From Beutenbergia cavernae DSM 12333 (GTDB taxonomy: Bacteria > Actinomycetota > Actinomycetes > Actinomycetales > Beutenbergiaceae): DNA of 64,000 nucleotides. A program made the position numbers and the translations under genes. Positions within the stretch are counted from its first letter, which is position 1; every line of letters starts with the position of its first letter. The notes under the pieces are model-generated. The model saw nothing but the letters and a program-made list of their open reading frames with translations. It searched no databases and had not been told where the DNA came from. The stretch is from the NCBI RefSeq assembly GCF_000023105.1, contig NC_012669.1, forward strand, positions 4,341,025 through 4,405,024. The letters are read 5' to 3'. Below, piece by piece: positions 6,673 to 15,849 of the stretch.

Positions 6673-8595
6673 TCAGCCCTCCCGGAGCCAGACCGCCATC
6701 GTCGAGGCCCCGCGGTTGTTCCACGAGTAGTACGGCACGGCCGTGAGCTCGACGTCGCGGCGCGGGGCGCGGGCCTCCGAGTAGAGCACTGCGTCGTCCG
6801 CGCTGCCGCGGGTCTCGACGGACGCCGGCCCGACGAGCACGGGCACGACCTCCGACGCCGGCAGCACGGGTTCGAGCGCGGAGTCGCCGAGGACCACGGC
6901 GTGCACGGGGGCCTCGACGTCGACACCCTCGACGCAGTACACGAACGGGCCGTAGGCGAGCGCGGTGCGGCCGGCGTCGGCGGCGACATGGGTGCTGGCG
7001 TACAGGCGCCGGACCTCGACGTCGAACGCGACGTCGACCCTGTCGCCGTCGGCCCACTCGCGGCGCAGGGTCACGTACCCGTCCTCCCCCACGACGGCGT
7101 CCGTCGCCTCGCCGTTGACGCTGACGGCCGTCCCGCGGGCCCACGACGGCGCGCGCAGCAGCAGCGACCACACGGCCGGCGCCGAGCTCGACACGGTCAG
7201 CGCGACGTCTCCCCCTGCCGGGGACGAACTCGACTGCCGCAACCGCACGTCCGCGCCACCGAGGCGGCGTGCCACGGTGGAGCCGACGTAGAGGTCGACG
7301 GCGAGCGAGTCGGCGCTGGCCGCGTAGACATAGGACCCGAGCGACGCCTCGAGGCGCGCCAGGTTGGGCGGGCAGCACGCGCAGTCGAACCAGTCCCGCC
7401 GGACAGCCGAGCCGTCGCTGGCGAGCGGGTTCTCGTAGAAGAACTTCTGACCGTCGGCGCTCACGCCGGCGATGACGCCGTTGTAGAGCGCCCGCTCCAG
7501 CACGTCCACGTACTGCGCACTGCCGGACAGCGAGGCCATGCGCCGAGCCCAGAACACGAGCCCGATCGCCGCGCAGGTCTCCGCGTACGCACAGTCGTTC
7601 GGGAGCACGTAGTCCCGCGTGAACCCCTCGTTGTGCCGCGAGTCGCCGATGCCGCCCGTGACGTACATGCGCTTCGTGGTCAGGTGCGTCCACAGCGTCT
7701 CGCACGCGCCGCGCAGCCCCTCGTCGCCGGTCTCGGCCGCGAGATCGGCCATCGCCGAGTACAGGTACATCGCCCGGACGGCGTGCCCGACGGCCTGGCT
7801 CTGCTCGCGCACCGGGGCGTGCGACTGGTTGTACTCCAGGAACTCCTGCCGCCGGTCGCCGCGCTGCGGGAACATCGCGCCGAAGAACCCGGCGGTCCCC
7901 CGCTGCTCCTGCTCGACGTCGAAGTAGTGCGGCGTCGTGCCGCGCGCGTCGACGAACGCGAGCGCGAGGTCGAGGTAGCGGCGCTCGCCCGTGGTCCGGT
8001 AGAGCCGCACGAGGGCGAGCTCCACCTCCTCGTGGCCGCAGTAGCCACCCTCGTGGGCGCCGCCGGGGCCGAACTCGCTCACGAGCAGGTCGGCGTACCG
8101 CGCCACGACGTCGAGCAGCGTGGTCTTCCCCGTCGACTCGTGGTGCGCGACGCCGGCCTCGATGAGGTGCCCGGCGGCGTACAGCTCGTGCGCGTCGCGC
8201 AGGTCGGTGAACCGCTCCCCCGGCGCCACCACTGTGAAGTACGCATTGAGGTACCCGTCCTCCTGCTGGGCACCGGCCAGAGCGGCGACGACGCCGTCCA
8301 CCTTGGCCTCGAGCGCGGCGTCGGGATGCGTGCCGAGCACGTAGCTCGCCGCCTCGAGCCACTTGGCGATGTCGCTCTCCCAGAACGGGTGGGGCCGCGG
8401 CTCGTCCGAACCGGGCGTCCAGGTGAGCGCGAGCGAGCCGATCCGGCCCGTCGCGACGAGCTGGTCGTACTGCGCGTCCAGCGTCGTGGCGCGCAGCTGC
8501 TGCTGGCGCGGTCCCCAGAAGGCGTCCTCGACGACGACGTCCCGCACGTTCACGGGGTGGCGGCGGGTGGTGGTCGGGTTCAGCGTGTGGGTCAT
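6673..8595 (-). CDS. GH127 family glycosidase, probable beta-L-arabinofuranosidase
   Basis: 640 residues from ATG 8595 (MTHTLNP). The catalytic hallmark CACCPPNLARLEASLG is at about residues 403-418; in the Bifidobacterium enzyme HypBA1 the first of the paired cysteines is the nucleophile and binds zinc with neighbouring cysteines and a glutamate. The matching Glu/Cys segment is seen in AYAETCAAIGLVFWARRM. The family releases beta-L-arabinofuranose from arabino-oligosaccharides such as plant hydroxyproline-linked glycans. There is no signal peptide, so it acts on imported oligosaccharides. No transporter or arabinose operon is adjacent; the nearest sugar importer is 10 kb away. Confidence 0.9.
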   Translation of the reverse strand: MTHTLNPTTTRRHPVNVRDVVVEDAFWGPRQQQLRATTLDAQYDQLVATGRIGSLALTWTPGSDEPRPHPFWESDIAKWLEAASYVLGTHPDAALEAKVDGVVAALAGAQQEDGYLNAYFTVVAPGERFTDLRDAHELYAAGHLIEAGVAHHESTGKTTLLDVVARYADLLVSEFGPGGAHEGGYCGHEEVELALVRLYRTTGERRYLDLALAFVDARGTTPHYFDVEQEQRGTAGFFGAMFPQRGDRRQEFLEYNQSHAPVREQSQAVGHAVRAMYLYSAMADLAAETGDEGLRGACETLWTHLTTKRMYVTGGIGDSRHNEGFTRDYVLPNDCAYAETCAAIGLVFWARRMASLSGSAQYVDVLERALYNGVIAGVSADGQKFFYENPLASDGSAVRRDWFDCACCPPNLARLEASLGSYVYAASADSLAVDLYVGSTVARRLGGADVRLRQSSSSPAGGDVALTVSSSAPAVWSLLLRAPSWARGTAVSVNGEATDAVVGEDGYVTLRREWADGDRVDVAFDVEVRRLYASTHVAADAGRTALAYGPFVYCVEGVDVEAPVHAVVLGDSALEPVLPASEVVPVLVGPASVETRGSADDAVLYSEARAPRRDVELTAVPYYSWNNRGASTMAVWLREG

Positions 8596-8730
8596 GCGTC
8601 CTCTTCGATCTCGCGGTTGGACGGCGTCGGTGGCGTCGGCCGGTGCGGACAATGGCAACCAGCGTGCCACGGCTGGGGACTCGATCGTTCAGGCCGTGCG
8701 CCGGCCCGGCCGCGGCGGCAGGGTGGGCGC

Positions 8731-9114
8731 ATGGCCACCCTCCACGACGTCGTCATCGACTGCCACCACCCCGCCTCGCTGGCCCGGTTCTGGGCCGAGG
8801 CGCTCGACGGGTACCGCATCGCGGCGTACGACGACGACGAGATCGCGCGCCTCGCAGCCGCGGGGATCGACGACGTCGAGGACGACCCGACGGTGCTGCT
8901 CGAACGGGCCGACGGCGGTTCCCCGCGCGTCTGGTTCCAGAAGGTCCCCGAGCCCAAGACCGTGAAGAACCGGGTGCACCTCGACCTGTCGGCCACCGAC
9001 CCGGACGCCGAGGTCGCGCGACTGGTCGGACTCGGCGCCCGCGTCGTCGTCGACCGCGGCGAGCTCGTGGTGATGGCCGACCCCGAGGGCGACGAATTCT
9101 GCCTCCTGCGCTGA
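8731..9114 (+). CDS. VOC superfamily (glyoxalase/bleomycin-resistance fold) protein
   Basis: 127 residues from ATG 8731. The start VVIDCHHPASLARFWAEALDGYRI, the middle RVWFQKVPEPKTVKNRVHLDLSATDPDAEVARLVGLGARVV, and the end VMADPEGDEFCLLR show the paired beta-alpha-beta-beta-beta modules of the actinobacterial Glyoxalase_6 type. His, His and Glu at module edges could bind a metal. Substrate unknown. This is one of five VOC-type genes in the window. It is followed by a small membrane protein gene 44 bases downstream. Confidence 0.85.
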   Translation: MATLHDVVIDCHHPASLARFWAEALDGYRIAAYDDDEIARLAAAGIDDVEDDPTVLLERADGGSPRVWFQKVPEPKTVKNRVHLDLSATDPDAEVARLVGLGARVVVDRGELVVMADPEGDEFCLLR

Positions 9115-9158
9115 CAGCGCGGTTGCCGGCCTCCTCCCGCGGGTCGAGACTCGCCCCC

Positions 9159-9425
9159 ATGGACAGCTCCGACTACGAGGCGTGGCGCGACGACTACGCA
9201 TGGCTGTTCGGCGGCGTCGCGCTCGTCGTCTACATCGCCTTCGCGATCGTCATGCTGATCGCGTACATCCGGATCATCCAGAAGGCCGGCTACTCCGGCT
9301 GGTGGGTGCTCATCGCGTTGGTGCCGATCGTGAACCTCGTGATGTTCCTCGTGTTCGCGTTCTCGCGGTGGCCGGTGCTCCGCGAGCTGGACGCCCTCCG
9401 CGCAGGAAGCCCGCCACCGCTGTAG
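9159..9425 (+). CDS. Small two-TM membrane protein
   Basis: 88 residues with two hydrophobic segments: about residues 15-36 (WLFGGVALVVYIAFAIVMLI) and 45-68 (GWWVLIALVPIVNLVMFLVF). The motif KAGYSGWWVLIALVPIVN is shared with many small DUF805- or DUF5684-like proteins with a ...AGyp.Ww.li..vp.vN.i core. The C-terminal residues FSRWPVLRELDALRAG are cytosolic by the positive-inside rule. No function is known for such proteins. The gene converges with a VOC gene, with 3 bases between stops. Confidence 0.75.
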   Translation: MDSSDYEAWRDDYAWLFGGVALVVYIAFAIVMLIAYIRIIQKAGYSGWWVLIALVPIVNLVMFLVFAFSRWPVLRELDALRAGSPPPL

Positions 9426-9428
9426 CCG

Positions 9429-10250
9429 TCAGTGCTGTGGGTCGAACTGGCTCACGGTGAACGTGGCGCCCTGGGGGTCGCGGACGACGGCGTCGTGCGC
9501 CCAGTCGCTGTCCTCCGTGTGAAGCGCGACAGCACCCAGGCGCTCGGCCGTCGCGACACTCGCGTCCCGGTCCGCGACGGCGAACACCACGTGCCACGAC
9601 GCGGGCACGGCCGGTGACGTGGGCGACTGCCAGCCGAACGCGTCCGCGAACCCTGTCGGGACCGACACCTCCGCCTGCCGCTCGGCGATCCCCGGGTCGA
9701 TCGTCGCGGCGAGGTGGGCGCCGTAGCCCGGCACCCGGATCATGACGCCGAAGCCGACGTCGTCGAACTCCCAGCCGAACAGGTCGGTGTAGAAGGTCGC
9801 GGCATCGGCGACGTCGGTCGCCAGGTTCGAGAAGTTCCACGCCCCCGGCTCGTTCGCGACCTGGGCGCCGCGCCTGCGGCCGGCCTGCCAGAGGCGGATC
9901 TCGGTGCCCTCAGGGTCGGCGACGGCTGCCCCGACACCGGCATCGCCTGCCGCCGACGCCGGCGACAGGATCCGCCCGCCCAGCTCGACGGCCCGCGCCG
10001 CGGTGGCGGCGGCGTCGTCGACCGCGACGTACGTGTTCCAGCGCGCCGGCCCGTCGCTGCGAGGCGCCAGACCCGCGACGTCTCGACCGCCCAGCCGGGC
10101 GATGACGTACGGGGCCGGCGCCTCGGGTGGAGTCGCGACCTCGAACGTCCACCCGAGCATCTCGCCGTAGAACGCCTGGGCGGCGGCGAGATCCGGCGCC
10201 TCCAGGTCGATCCACGACGTGACTCCGGCAGGGTAGGTGCGCTCCGTCAT
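9429..10250 (-). CDS. Two-domain VOC superfamily protein (CFP32/Rv0577-like)
   Basis: 273 residues made of two tandem VOC modules. Module 1 begins SWIDLEAPDLAAAQAFYGEMLGWTFE and closes DPEGTEIRLWQA; module 2 begins NFSNLATDVADAATFYTDLFGWEFDDVGF and closes DPQGATFTVSQFDP. This two-module layout is that of the mycobacterial CFP32/Rv0577 family, for which glyoxalase-like activity and ligand binding have been discussed. The GTG/ATG start region overlaps the stop of the upstream protease gene by 4 bases, so the two are probably translated together, although the functional connection is unclear. Confidence 0.85.
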   Translation of the reverse strand: MTERTYPAGVTSWIDLEAPDLAAAQAFYGEMLGWTFEVATPPEAPAPYVIARLGGRDVAGLAPRSDGPARWNTYVAVDDAAATAARAVELGGRILSPASAAGDAGVGAAVADPEGTEIRLWQAGRRRGAQVANEPGAWNFSNLATDVADAATFYTDLFGWEFDDVGFGVMIRVPGYGAHLAATIDPGIAERQAEVSVPTGFADAFGWQSPTSPAVPASWHVVFAVADRDASVATAERLGAVALHTEDSDWAHDAVVRDPQGATFTVSQFDPQH

Positions 10251-11299
10251 GTGCCCTCCTCAGGGATCTCGAGCTCGGCCCCGAGACGCTCGAGCACCGT
10301 GTCGATCGGGTTGAGGTACGTGAGGCCCTGGCCGTTCGAGCCGCCGGTCGTGGAACCCGCGAACAGCAGCCCGACGGCGGCCATGCCGCTCCGCAGGTAG
10401 ACGAGCGAACCGGAGTCGCCGCCGTCGGAGAACGACTCCTCGCCCTCGCCCTCGACCTCGATCTGCCCCGAGAACGAGAGCGTGCCGAGCCCTTCGCCGT
10501 AGTCCACGAGGAGGTCGTCCACCTCGATCGCCGTGACCCGGCCGCGGGTGACTCCGGTGGTGCGCCCGATCTTCTCGACCCCCTCGCCGCCCTCGACCTC
10601 GGACGTGCCGGTCAGCGTGCCGCCGGGGTAGGCCGGGTCGACGTCGTCCGGGGCGTCGAGCGACGCGAGAGCCGCGTCCACCTCGGCCTCCTCGCCCGCG
10701 ACGAGCGGGACGAGGTGCGCGAGCGCGCCGATCCGGTCCGCGGGATCGCTGCCGCCGTCGAACGGGCCGGGCTGCAGCACCGCGTCACCCGGCTGCCCGC
10801 TCGACCCCACGAGCACGTGGTGGTTCGAGAGAACGTGCCGCGCGCCGTCGTACGTGACGAACGCCCCGAGCGTGCCGGCCGTGACGTCGACGTGCGCGAT
10901 CGAGAGCCCCGGGCGCAGCGGGCGCACCCGTCCGGTCTCGCCCGTGGCCTGGGCCTGCGGCACCGGCCAGCGCATGCCGGACGTCGCCGTGCGCAGCGGG
11001 CGGATCCGGCCGGTGCGGCGCACGTCGACCCCCTCGGCACCGAGCTCGTCGGTGATCCGCCGGGCGACCATCCGCGCCGTCGGCGTCCCGAGCCGCGGGC
11101 GCACCGCCAGCGCGAACGACCCGTCCGCCCGGGGCGCGAGCCCCAGCGCCACGCCCACGGAGCGCGGCCCGGCCGGTTCCGTGGGCACCCCGCCGAGCCG
11201 GGGCGCCGCCGCCGTGCCATGCCGCGCGAGCAGCTCCCCGATCCGAGCCGCCGCCTCGTGCTTCGCCTCACGCGCTCCCGCGCGGTCCCAGTTCGTCAT
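10247..11299 (-). CDS. Cytoplasmic trypsin-like serine protease
   Basis: 350 residues from ATG 11299, which has GGGAGG 7 bases upstream. A GTG at 11368 overlapping the previous stop (GTGA) could give a 23-residue longer form. The catalytic triad is visible: His150 (VLSNHHVLVG), Asp198 (EEAEVDAALA) and Ser286 (DGGDSGSLV). There is no signal peptide or TM segment, so it should stay in the cytoplasm, as do other short-prodomain proteases of this group. Residues 40-105 repeat a pattern (GVALGLAPRADGSFALAVR ... VDVRRTGRIRPL) that also forms the small protein encoded just upstream. The natural substrate is unknown. Co-transcribed with the VOC gene below it. Confidence 0.85.
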   Translation of the reverse strand: MTNWDRAGAREAKHEAAARIGELLARHGTAAAPRLGGVPTEPAGPRSVGVALGLAPRADGSFALAVRPRLGTPTARMVARRITDELGAEGVDVRRTGRIRPLRTATSGMRWPVPQAQATGETGRVRPLRPGLSIAHVDVTAGTLGAFVTYDGARHVLSNHHVLVGSSGQPGDAVLQPGPFDGGSDPADRIGALAHLVPLVAGEEAEVDAALASLDAPDDVDPAYPGGTLTGTSEVEGGEGVEKIGRTTGVTRGRVTAIEVDDLLVDYGEGLGTLSFSGQIEVEGEGEESFSDGGDSGSLVYLRSGMAAVGLLFAGSTTGGSNGQGLTYLNPIDTVLERLGAELEIPEEGT

Positions 11300-11364
11300 C
11301 GCGCCTCCCTGCCCCCAGTGTGGTGACTCCCTCCGACACCGGCGCGCGGTGAGCGTCCACCGCG

Positions 11365-11619
11365 TCACCCGCCCCGCGGCCGAACCTCCCCGACCACCCG
11401 GACCTCGACGGGCACCCCCGCCACGACGTCCGGGATGTGGTCGGCGAGATCCGCGGACCGGACGCGGACGACGACGCCGAACCCGCCCTCGTCGCGGCGC
11501 GCGACGCCGATCGCCGCGACACCTGGCAGATCATGAAGGCCGCGGCGCAGCGTCGCCTTCGCGGTGCGAGCCGCGGCGCGACTCGCCCGGGGTGGGCCGT
11601 CGCGCTCCTGCCCCGTCAT
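11365..11619 (-). CDS. Small protein resembling the N-terminal domain of the adjacent protease
   Basis: 84 residues from ATG 11619 (a GTG at 11631 would add four). The core GVAAIGVARRDEGGFGVVVRVR followed by VPVEVRVVGEVRPR parallels residues about 45-105 of the protease encoded immediately downstream. The stop overlaps a possible GTG start of that protease (GTGA at 11368-11365), which points to coupled expression. A stand-alone prodomain-like protein next to a protease can act as an inhibitor, chaperone or substrate-recognition unit; which applies is inference. The first 35 residues are basic and disordered in appearance. It is not part of any family I can name. Confidence 0.7.
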   Translation of the reverse strand: MTGQERDGPPRASRAAARTAKATLRRGLHDLPGVAAIGVARRDEGGFGVVVRVRSADLADHIPDVVAGVPVEVRVVGEVRPRGG

Positions 11620-11699
11620 GCTCAACGACACTACGCCGACGACGGCGCCCGGGTCGGCTGGGCCTGGGGGCTCCCGCGACGCCTACCGGGCCGACGCCG

Positions 11700-14600
11700 T
11701 CAGCCCACCAACCGGAACCGGGCGCCCGCCAGGCGCGTGTACCCGTCGGCGGTGCGCACCTCGATCCGCACGAAGCCGTCGGCGCCGGCGGCGAAGGGGT
11801 AGGTCCCCAGCACGTTCCACGCGCGCGGCGCCACCTGCTGGTCGACGACGAACTCCTCCTCGCCGTCGGCGTGGTGCACCACGTAGACGGCGGAGCGCGA
11901 CGTCTCCGCGTTCGAGGGATACCAGATCGCCACCTCGTACTGCCCGGCGACGGCGATCTCCGGCCGCCACGTGCCCGTGCCGCCGGCCACGTCGAGCGGG
12001 CTGTACAGCGAGTTGAGCCCGTCCGGACCGGGCAGGCCGCTCACGAGCCACGTCCCGGACCTGTCGAACCGTGGGAAGAAGTCGTTGTTGGTGAGCTGGA
12101 TCGTGTTCGGGTCGACGACGAGCACCGAGTCCTGCACGCGCACGCCGTCACCGATCCGCGCCGAGAAGTACGACCGCGTCCCGGGCGCGATCGTGGCCGA
12201 CGACGGCACCGTGATCGTCTGCTCGGCCTCGCCCCGCGCCGGCAGGTCGAACGCGAGCGTGGTGACCGGCAGCGTCCAGCCCGGGTTCGCGGCGAGCGTG
12301 ATCGTCCTGCTCTGCGCGACAGGGCCGCGGTTGAGCACGTGGACCGCCAGCGTGATCGAGTCGCCCGGGCTCACCGTCTCCGGCGCGGCCGTGAGCGACA
12401 GGATCCGGATGGGTTCGACGACGGCGACGCTCGCCTCGCCGATCACCGCGTCACCCGCCCCGGACGTCAGCCCGGCCGTGATCGCCGTCGTCGCCACGGG
12501 CGCGTCCTGCGGCACAGCGACGGAGAACGCCCAGGTGACGGTCCCGCCGGCGGGCAGCACCGTCGGGTTGCCCGGATCCGCCGTCGGCACCCATCCGTCG
12601 GGGACGCCGAGGGCGAGGGCCACGTCCTCCCACGGCTCGTCGGCCGCCGAGCGCACCCGGACGGTGACGGCGAGCGTGTCGCCGGGCGACGCCGTCGGCG
12701 ACACCTCCACCTGACCGAACGCGCCGACGCCGTCCGGCGCCACGCCGGTGATCAGCGGCGGGAACGCGAGCGTGCGCTCGGGGCTCACGCCTGCCGTGGT
12801 CTCCACGCTGTAGCGCACGACGGCGGTGGTCCCCTCGAGCGGGATCGTCCACTCGTTCGGGTACGGCTTGTCGGCGATCACCTGCTCCGCGCCGTCGTCG
12901 ACCCTGTAGCGCAGCGTCGCCGGATCCGTCGAGGAGCTCTGGACGTAGGCGTCGGCGCCGGAGCCGTCCGGGCGGGCCAGCAGCATGCCCCGCACGATCC
13001 CGGTCTGGGTGCCGTCGACGTCGTCGCTCGCCCAGCTCGACGCCGACCGGTCCTGCGCCTCGGGCAACCGGTGCCACGGCGCGGGTCGGCCGGCGCCGCG
13101 GATCACGACGGCGGCCAGCCCGCGCCCGGGGACCTCGACGTCGAGGCGACCGTTGCGGATCCGCACGGGACGCCGTCGGCCGTCACCGCCGACGATCTCG
13201 ACGTCGTAACGTCCGCTGCGCCGGATGCCGGTCAGCTCGGCGTCGAACGAGACCGTCACGCGCGACGCCGTCGTCGACTCGTTCGTCAGCGAGAGGTACA
13301 GGGAGTCGTTCCCGACGCCGGTGAGCCAGTTGATCTGCGGGTCGTCGACGCTGACGGACCCCGCCGGCAGGTACGGCCACACGCCGTCCTCGCCGTAGAA
13401 GCGGCCCGGCGCGTGCCCGTACGTCGAGTACTTGAAGTAGACGAAGTCGCACTCGAGCTCGCGCGGGAACGAGATCTCGCCGTCGGAGCGCACCTCGTGC
13501 TCCGAGAACAGGTAGTCGATCGCCAGGCCCATCTGCGCCGGAGCGTGGTGGAAGTAGAGGCACGTCAGTCCGGGCGGCCCGACGAGCGGGAAGTCCGGCT
13601 CCAGCTGCCACGCCACGAACTGGCGGTAGTAGTAGCCGGGGTAGCTCGTGAACCTGCCCACCACCATGTTGTGCGCGACGTCGGCGATGAAGGAGTCGCC
13701 GACGGCGTGCGCCAGGCGGAGCAGGAACGGCGCCCAGATGGGGTTCATCACGAACCCGCCGCCCGGGTTGGGCAGGTCGTCCTTGCTCTTGTAGGTCGTG
13801 AGCTGCTCGAACGTGAGCCCGGTGGTCGAGACCTCCCAGGCGGGGACGACGTCGTCGTCGAAGTCGTCGTTCGGGTAGTCGGGCATCACGTGCCCGTCCC
13901 AGTCGTCGAACTGGTCGTCGATGTGGTCGCCGAACGGGACACGGATCCGCCCGCCTGGCACCTTGCGGGCCATGGTCTGCGTGACGAACCTCTTCGCCTC
14001 GCGGTGCGCCGCCTCCAGGAGGTCCTGCTCGCCGGTGAGCTCGTGGAGCACGAAGAGCTCGAGCCAGGCCTTCGAGTACGTGAAGCCGAACGACCCCTCG
14101 GGACCGTTCCGCGTGTACGGGACGTCGATCTCGGTGCGCGCGTAGTGCCGGGCGCGCGCGAGGGCCTCCGCCAGCCACGCCTCGTCGCCGGTGATCCGGT
14201 ACGCCTGGATCGGCGTGCTCATCGGGGTGCGGGTGTCGCGGAAGGGCGGGTTCGCGATCGTGCCCATGGCCAGCTCGAACAGGCCGGCGTTCTGCCCGCG
14301 GGTCTGCTGGTACAGCGGGACGAGGGTCGACGCGTCGCCGGACACACCGCCGAGCCCCCACGACGTGATGCTCGCGTCGCCGTAGACGTCGTGGCCGACG
14401 ATCGGCGTCGTCCCGTGGTTCCGCCGCGAGACGTGGTACTCGATCATCGGCCGCGCACGGCGGGCGTACACGTCCCCTCCGTCGCCGGGCGCGCATAGCA
14501 GGTACTGCGCGGAGAGCATGATGCCGGCGACGGCGGTGCGCACCGACTGGTCGTTCTCGACGTCGACGAAGCCCTTGGCGCGGTTCCACCACCCGGAGAA

Positions 14601-15722
14601 CGACGGCACGAACGCCTCGGAGTCGTCGGCGTCGGGGTCGATCGTCACGAGGTCGAGCAGGTTGTGGGCCGTCTGGGTGAGCGACGTCCCGCGCACGTTC
14701 TGCCGGTACGCCGTCAGGCCGAGGTCCTCCCGGCAGACGTCGACGTACGCGTCGTACAGCGATCCCGCGTGGGCGACGACGCCGAACGCGTAGCCGCGGC
14801 TCTCGCCGGCGGCGAGCAGGCTGCGGCGGCCGGCGTGCGGCGCGTACGCGACGGGCTGGACGTCGGCGCTGTCGTTGCGCAGGCTCATCCCGAACGGCTG
14901 GCCGTTCGGCCCGAGCTCGCGCTCGTGCTCGTACTCGATGACGTCGGCGGGCACGTGCACCCCCAGCGTCGCCGTGGTCCCGGCGATCGTGCGCTGCGTG
15001 AGCGCCATCGGGGCGAACAGCTCCCACGAGGCGAGCGCGGCCGGGCTGCCGACGGCGCGCGCGTGCTGGAGGGCGCCGCACAGCACCTCCTCCACCTCGT
15101 CGAACGGGGCGACGTCGACGGCCTGGTAGCCGACGATGTAGTGCCGCGCCGGACCCGCGGTGAGCACGTGGTGCAGCTCGGGCCGGCCGGACGACAGGTC
15201 CCACCGGACCACGAGGTCGAACTCGCCCTCGTGAGCGCCGCGCAGCTCGACGGTGCGGTCGTCGAGCTGGTGCAGGGAGTCGAACGCGACCCACCGCGGC
15301 TGCGCGGAGCTGTAGTAGAAGAACGCGTCCGCGGGCTCCTCGGACGTCAGCACGACCCACTGCTCGTCGAACCTGCCCTCGACCGACGTGACGGGCAGCC
15401 ACCCGGCGTCGGTGCGCACCTCGAGGTCCCGCACGTACGTCCGCCCACCGGTCCACGTCGCCTCGTGGAACGTGACGCGGTGCCGCGGCCCCGTGATCGT
15501 CGCCGCCTCCCGGAACGCGAGGTCGGGCTTCTCCAGCCGACGCAACGCGTCAGCGGGCGGCCCGTCGGCGCTGGGCTCCGGACCGGAGGGTGCGGCCGAC
15601 GCCGGCGCGGCGCCGAGCACCGGCGGGAGCACCGCCGAGCCCACGAGCATCGCGACGACCGAGCGACGCGAGATACCTGCATTCCCCACCTGCGATGTGA
15701 CGTCGTTGTCCATATTACGCAT
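11700..15722 (-). CDS. Large Tat-exported multidomain carbohydrate-active-like protein
   Basis: 1340 residues. The N-terminus has a Tat signal: twin arginines 19-20 in ISRRSVVAMLVGSAVLPPVL, with cleavage likely after ASA near residue 43. Residues about 60-330 look beta-rich, and residues 340-770 are helix- and aromatic-rich (GWWNRAKGFVDVENDQSVRT), as in (alpha/alpha)6 toroid glycosidases or lyases. After them come beta domains, two NEW3-like modules (about 1000-1190: WEDVALALGVPDGW; TVSPGDSITLAVHVLNRGP) and a C-terminal golvesin/Xly-type carbohydrate-binding-like domain (GQYEVAIWYPSNAETSRSAVYVV). I cannot assign a CAZy family. It is divergent from an IclR regulator gene, beside sugar-acid catabolism genes, so a role in releasing the imported sugar is likely. 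Start is 15722 or the ATG at 15713; neither has a ribosome site. Confidence 0.85.
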   Translation of the reverse strand: MRNMDNDVTSQVGNAGISRRSVVAMLVGSAVLPPVLGAAPASAAPSGPEPSADGPPADALRRLEKPDLAFREAATITGPRHRVTFHEATWTGGRTYVRDLEVRTDAGWLPVTSVEGRFDEQWVVLTSEEPADAFFYYSSAQPRWVAFDSLHQLDDRTVELRGAHEGEFDLVVRWDLSSGRPELHHVLTAGPARHYIVGYQAVDVAPFDEVEEVLCGALQHARAVGSPAALASWELFAPMALTQRTIAGTTATLGVHVPADVIEYEHERELGPNGQPFGMSLRNDSADVQPVAYAPHAGRRSLLAAGESRGYAFGVVAHAGSLYDAYVDVCREDLGLTAYRQNVRGTSLTQTAHNLLDLVTIDPDADDSEAFVPSFSGWWNRAKGFVDVENDQSVRTAVAGIMLSAQYLLCAPGDGGDVYARRARPMIEYHVSRRNHGTTPIVGHDVYGDASITSWGLGGVSGDASTLVPLYQQTRGQNAGLFELAMGTIANPPFRDTRTPMSTPIQAYRITGDEAWLAEALARARHYARTEIDVPYTRNGPEGSFGFTYSKAWLELFVLHELTGEQDLLEAAHREAKRFVTQTMARKVPGGRIRVPFGDHIDDQFDDWDGHVMPDYPNDDFDDDVVPAWEVSTTGLTFEQLTTYKSKDDLPNPGGGFVMNPIWAPFLLRLAHAVGDSFIADVAHNMVVGRFTSYPGYYYRQFVAWQLEPDFPLVGPPGLTCLYFHHAPAQMGLAIDYLFSEHEVRSDGEISFPRELECDFVYFKYSTYGHAPGRFYGEDGVWPYLPAGSVSVDDPQINWLTGVGNDSLYLSLTNESTTASRVTVSFDAELTGIRRSGRYDVEIVGGDGRRRPVRIRNGRLDVEVPGRGLAAVVIRGAGRPAPWHRLPEAQDRSASSWASDDVDGTQTGIVRGMLLARPDGSGADAYVQSSSTDPATLRYRVDDGAEQVIADKPYPNEWTIPLEGTTAVVRYSVETTAGVSPERTLAFPPLITGVAPDGVGAFGQVEVSPTASPGDTLAVTVRVRSAADEPWEDVALALGVPDGWVPTADPGNPTVLPAGGTVTWAFSVAVPQDAPVATTAITAGLTSGAGDAVIGEASVAVVEPIRILSLTAAPETVSPGDSITLAVHVLNRGPVAQSRTITLAANPGWTLPVTTLAFDLPARGEAEQTITVPSSATIAPGTRSYFSARIGDGVRVQDSVLVVDPNTIQLTNNDFFPRFDRSGTWLVSGLPGPDGLNSLYSPLDVAGGTGTWRPEIAVAGQYEVAIWYPSNAETSRSAVYVVHHADGEEEFVVDQQVAPRAWNVLGTYPFAAGADGFVRIEVRTADGYTRLAGARFRLVG

Positions 15723-15795
15723 CGAAGACCCAGGCGACTGTTCGCGTCAACCCCCGAGATTCGCCGTCGTCCGCGCGCGGCAGTCGCCCCTAGCG

Positions 15796-15810
15796 ATCCA
15801 CATGGTGCAT
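15796..15810. promoter_or_regulatory. Candidate IclR operator, copy 1
   Basis: ATCCACATGGTGCAT is a dyad (ATnCACATGGTGnAT) in the gap between the Tat-exported protein gene and the IclR gene. A near-copy in the other divergent control region of the locus is at 19083-19097. Sharing of the word between the two divergent control regions is the main evidence. Confidence 0.45.
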
Positions 15811-15849
15811 GATGTGTCCAAGTCATGCCGAACGGCGAAGGAGTCCGTC

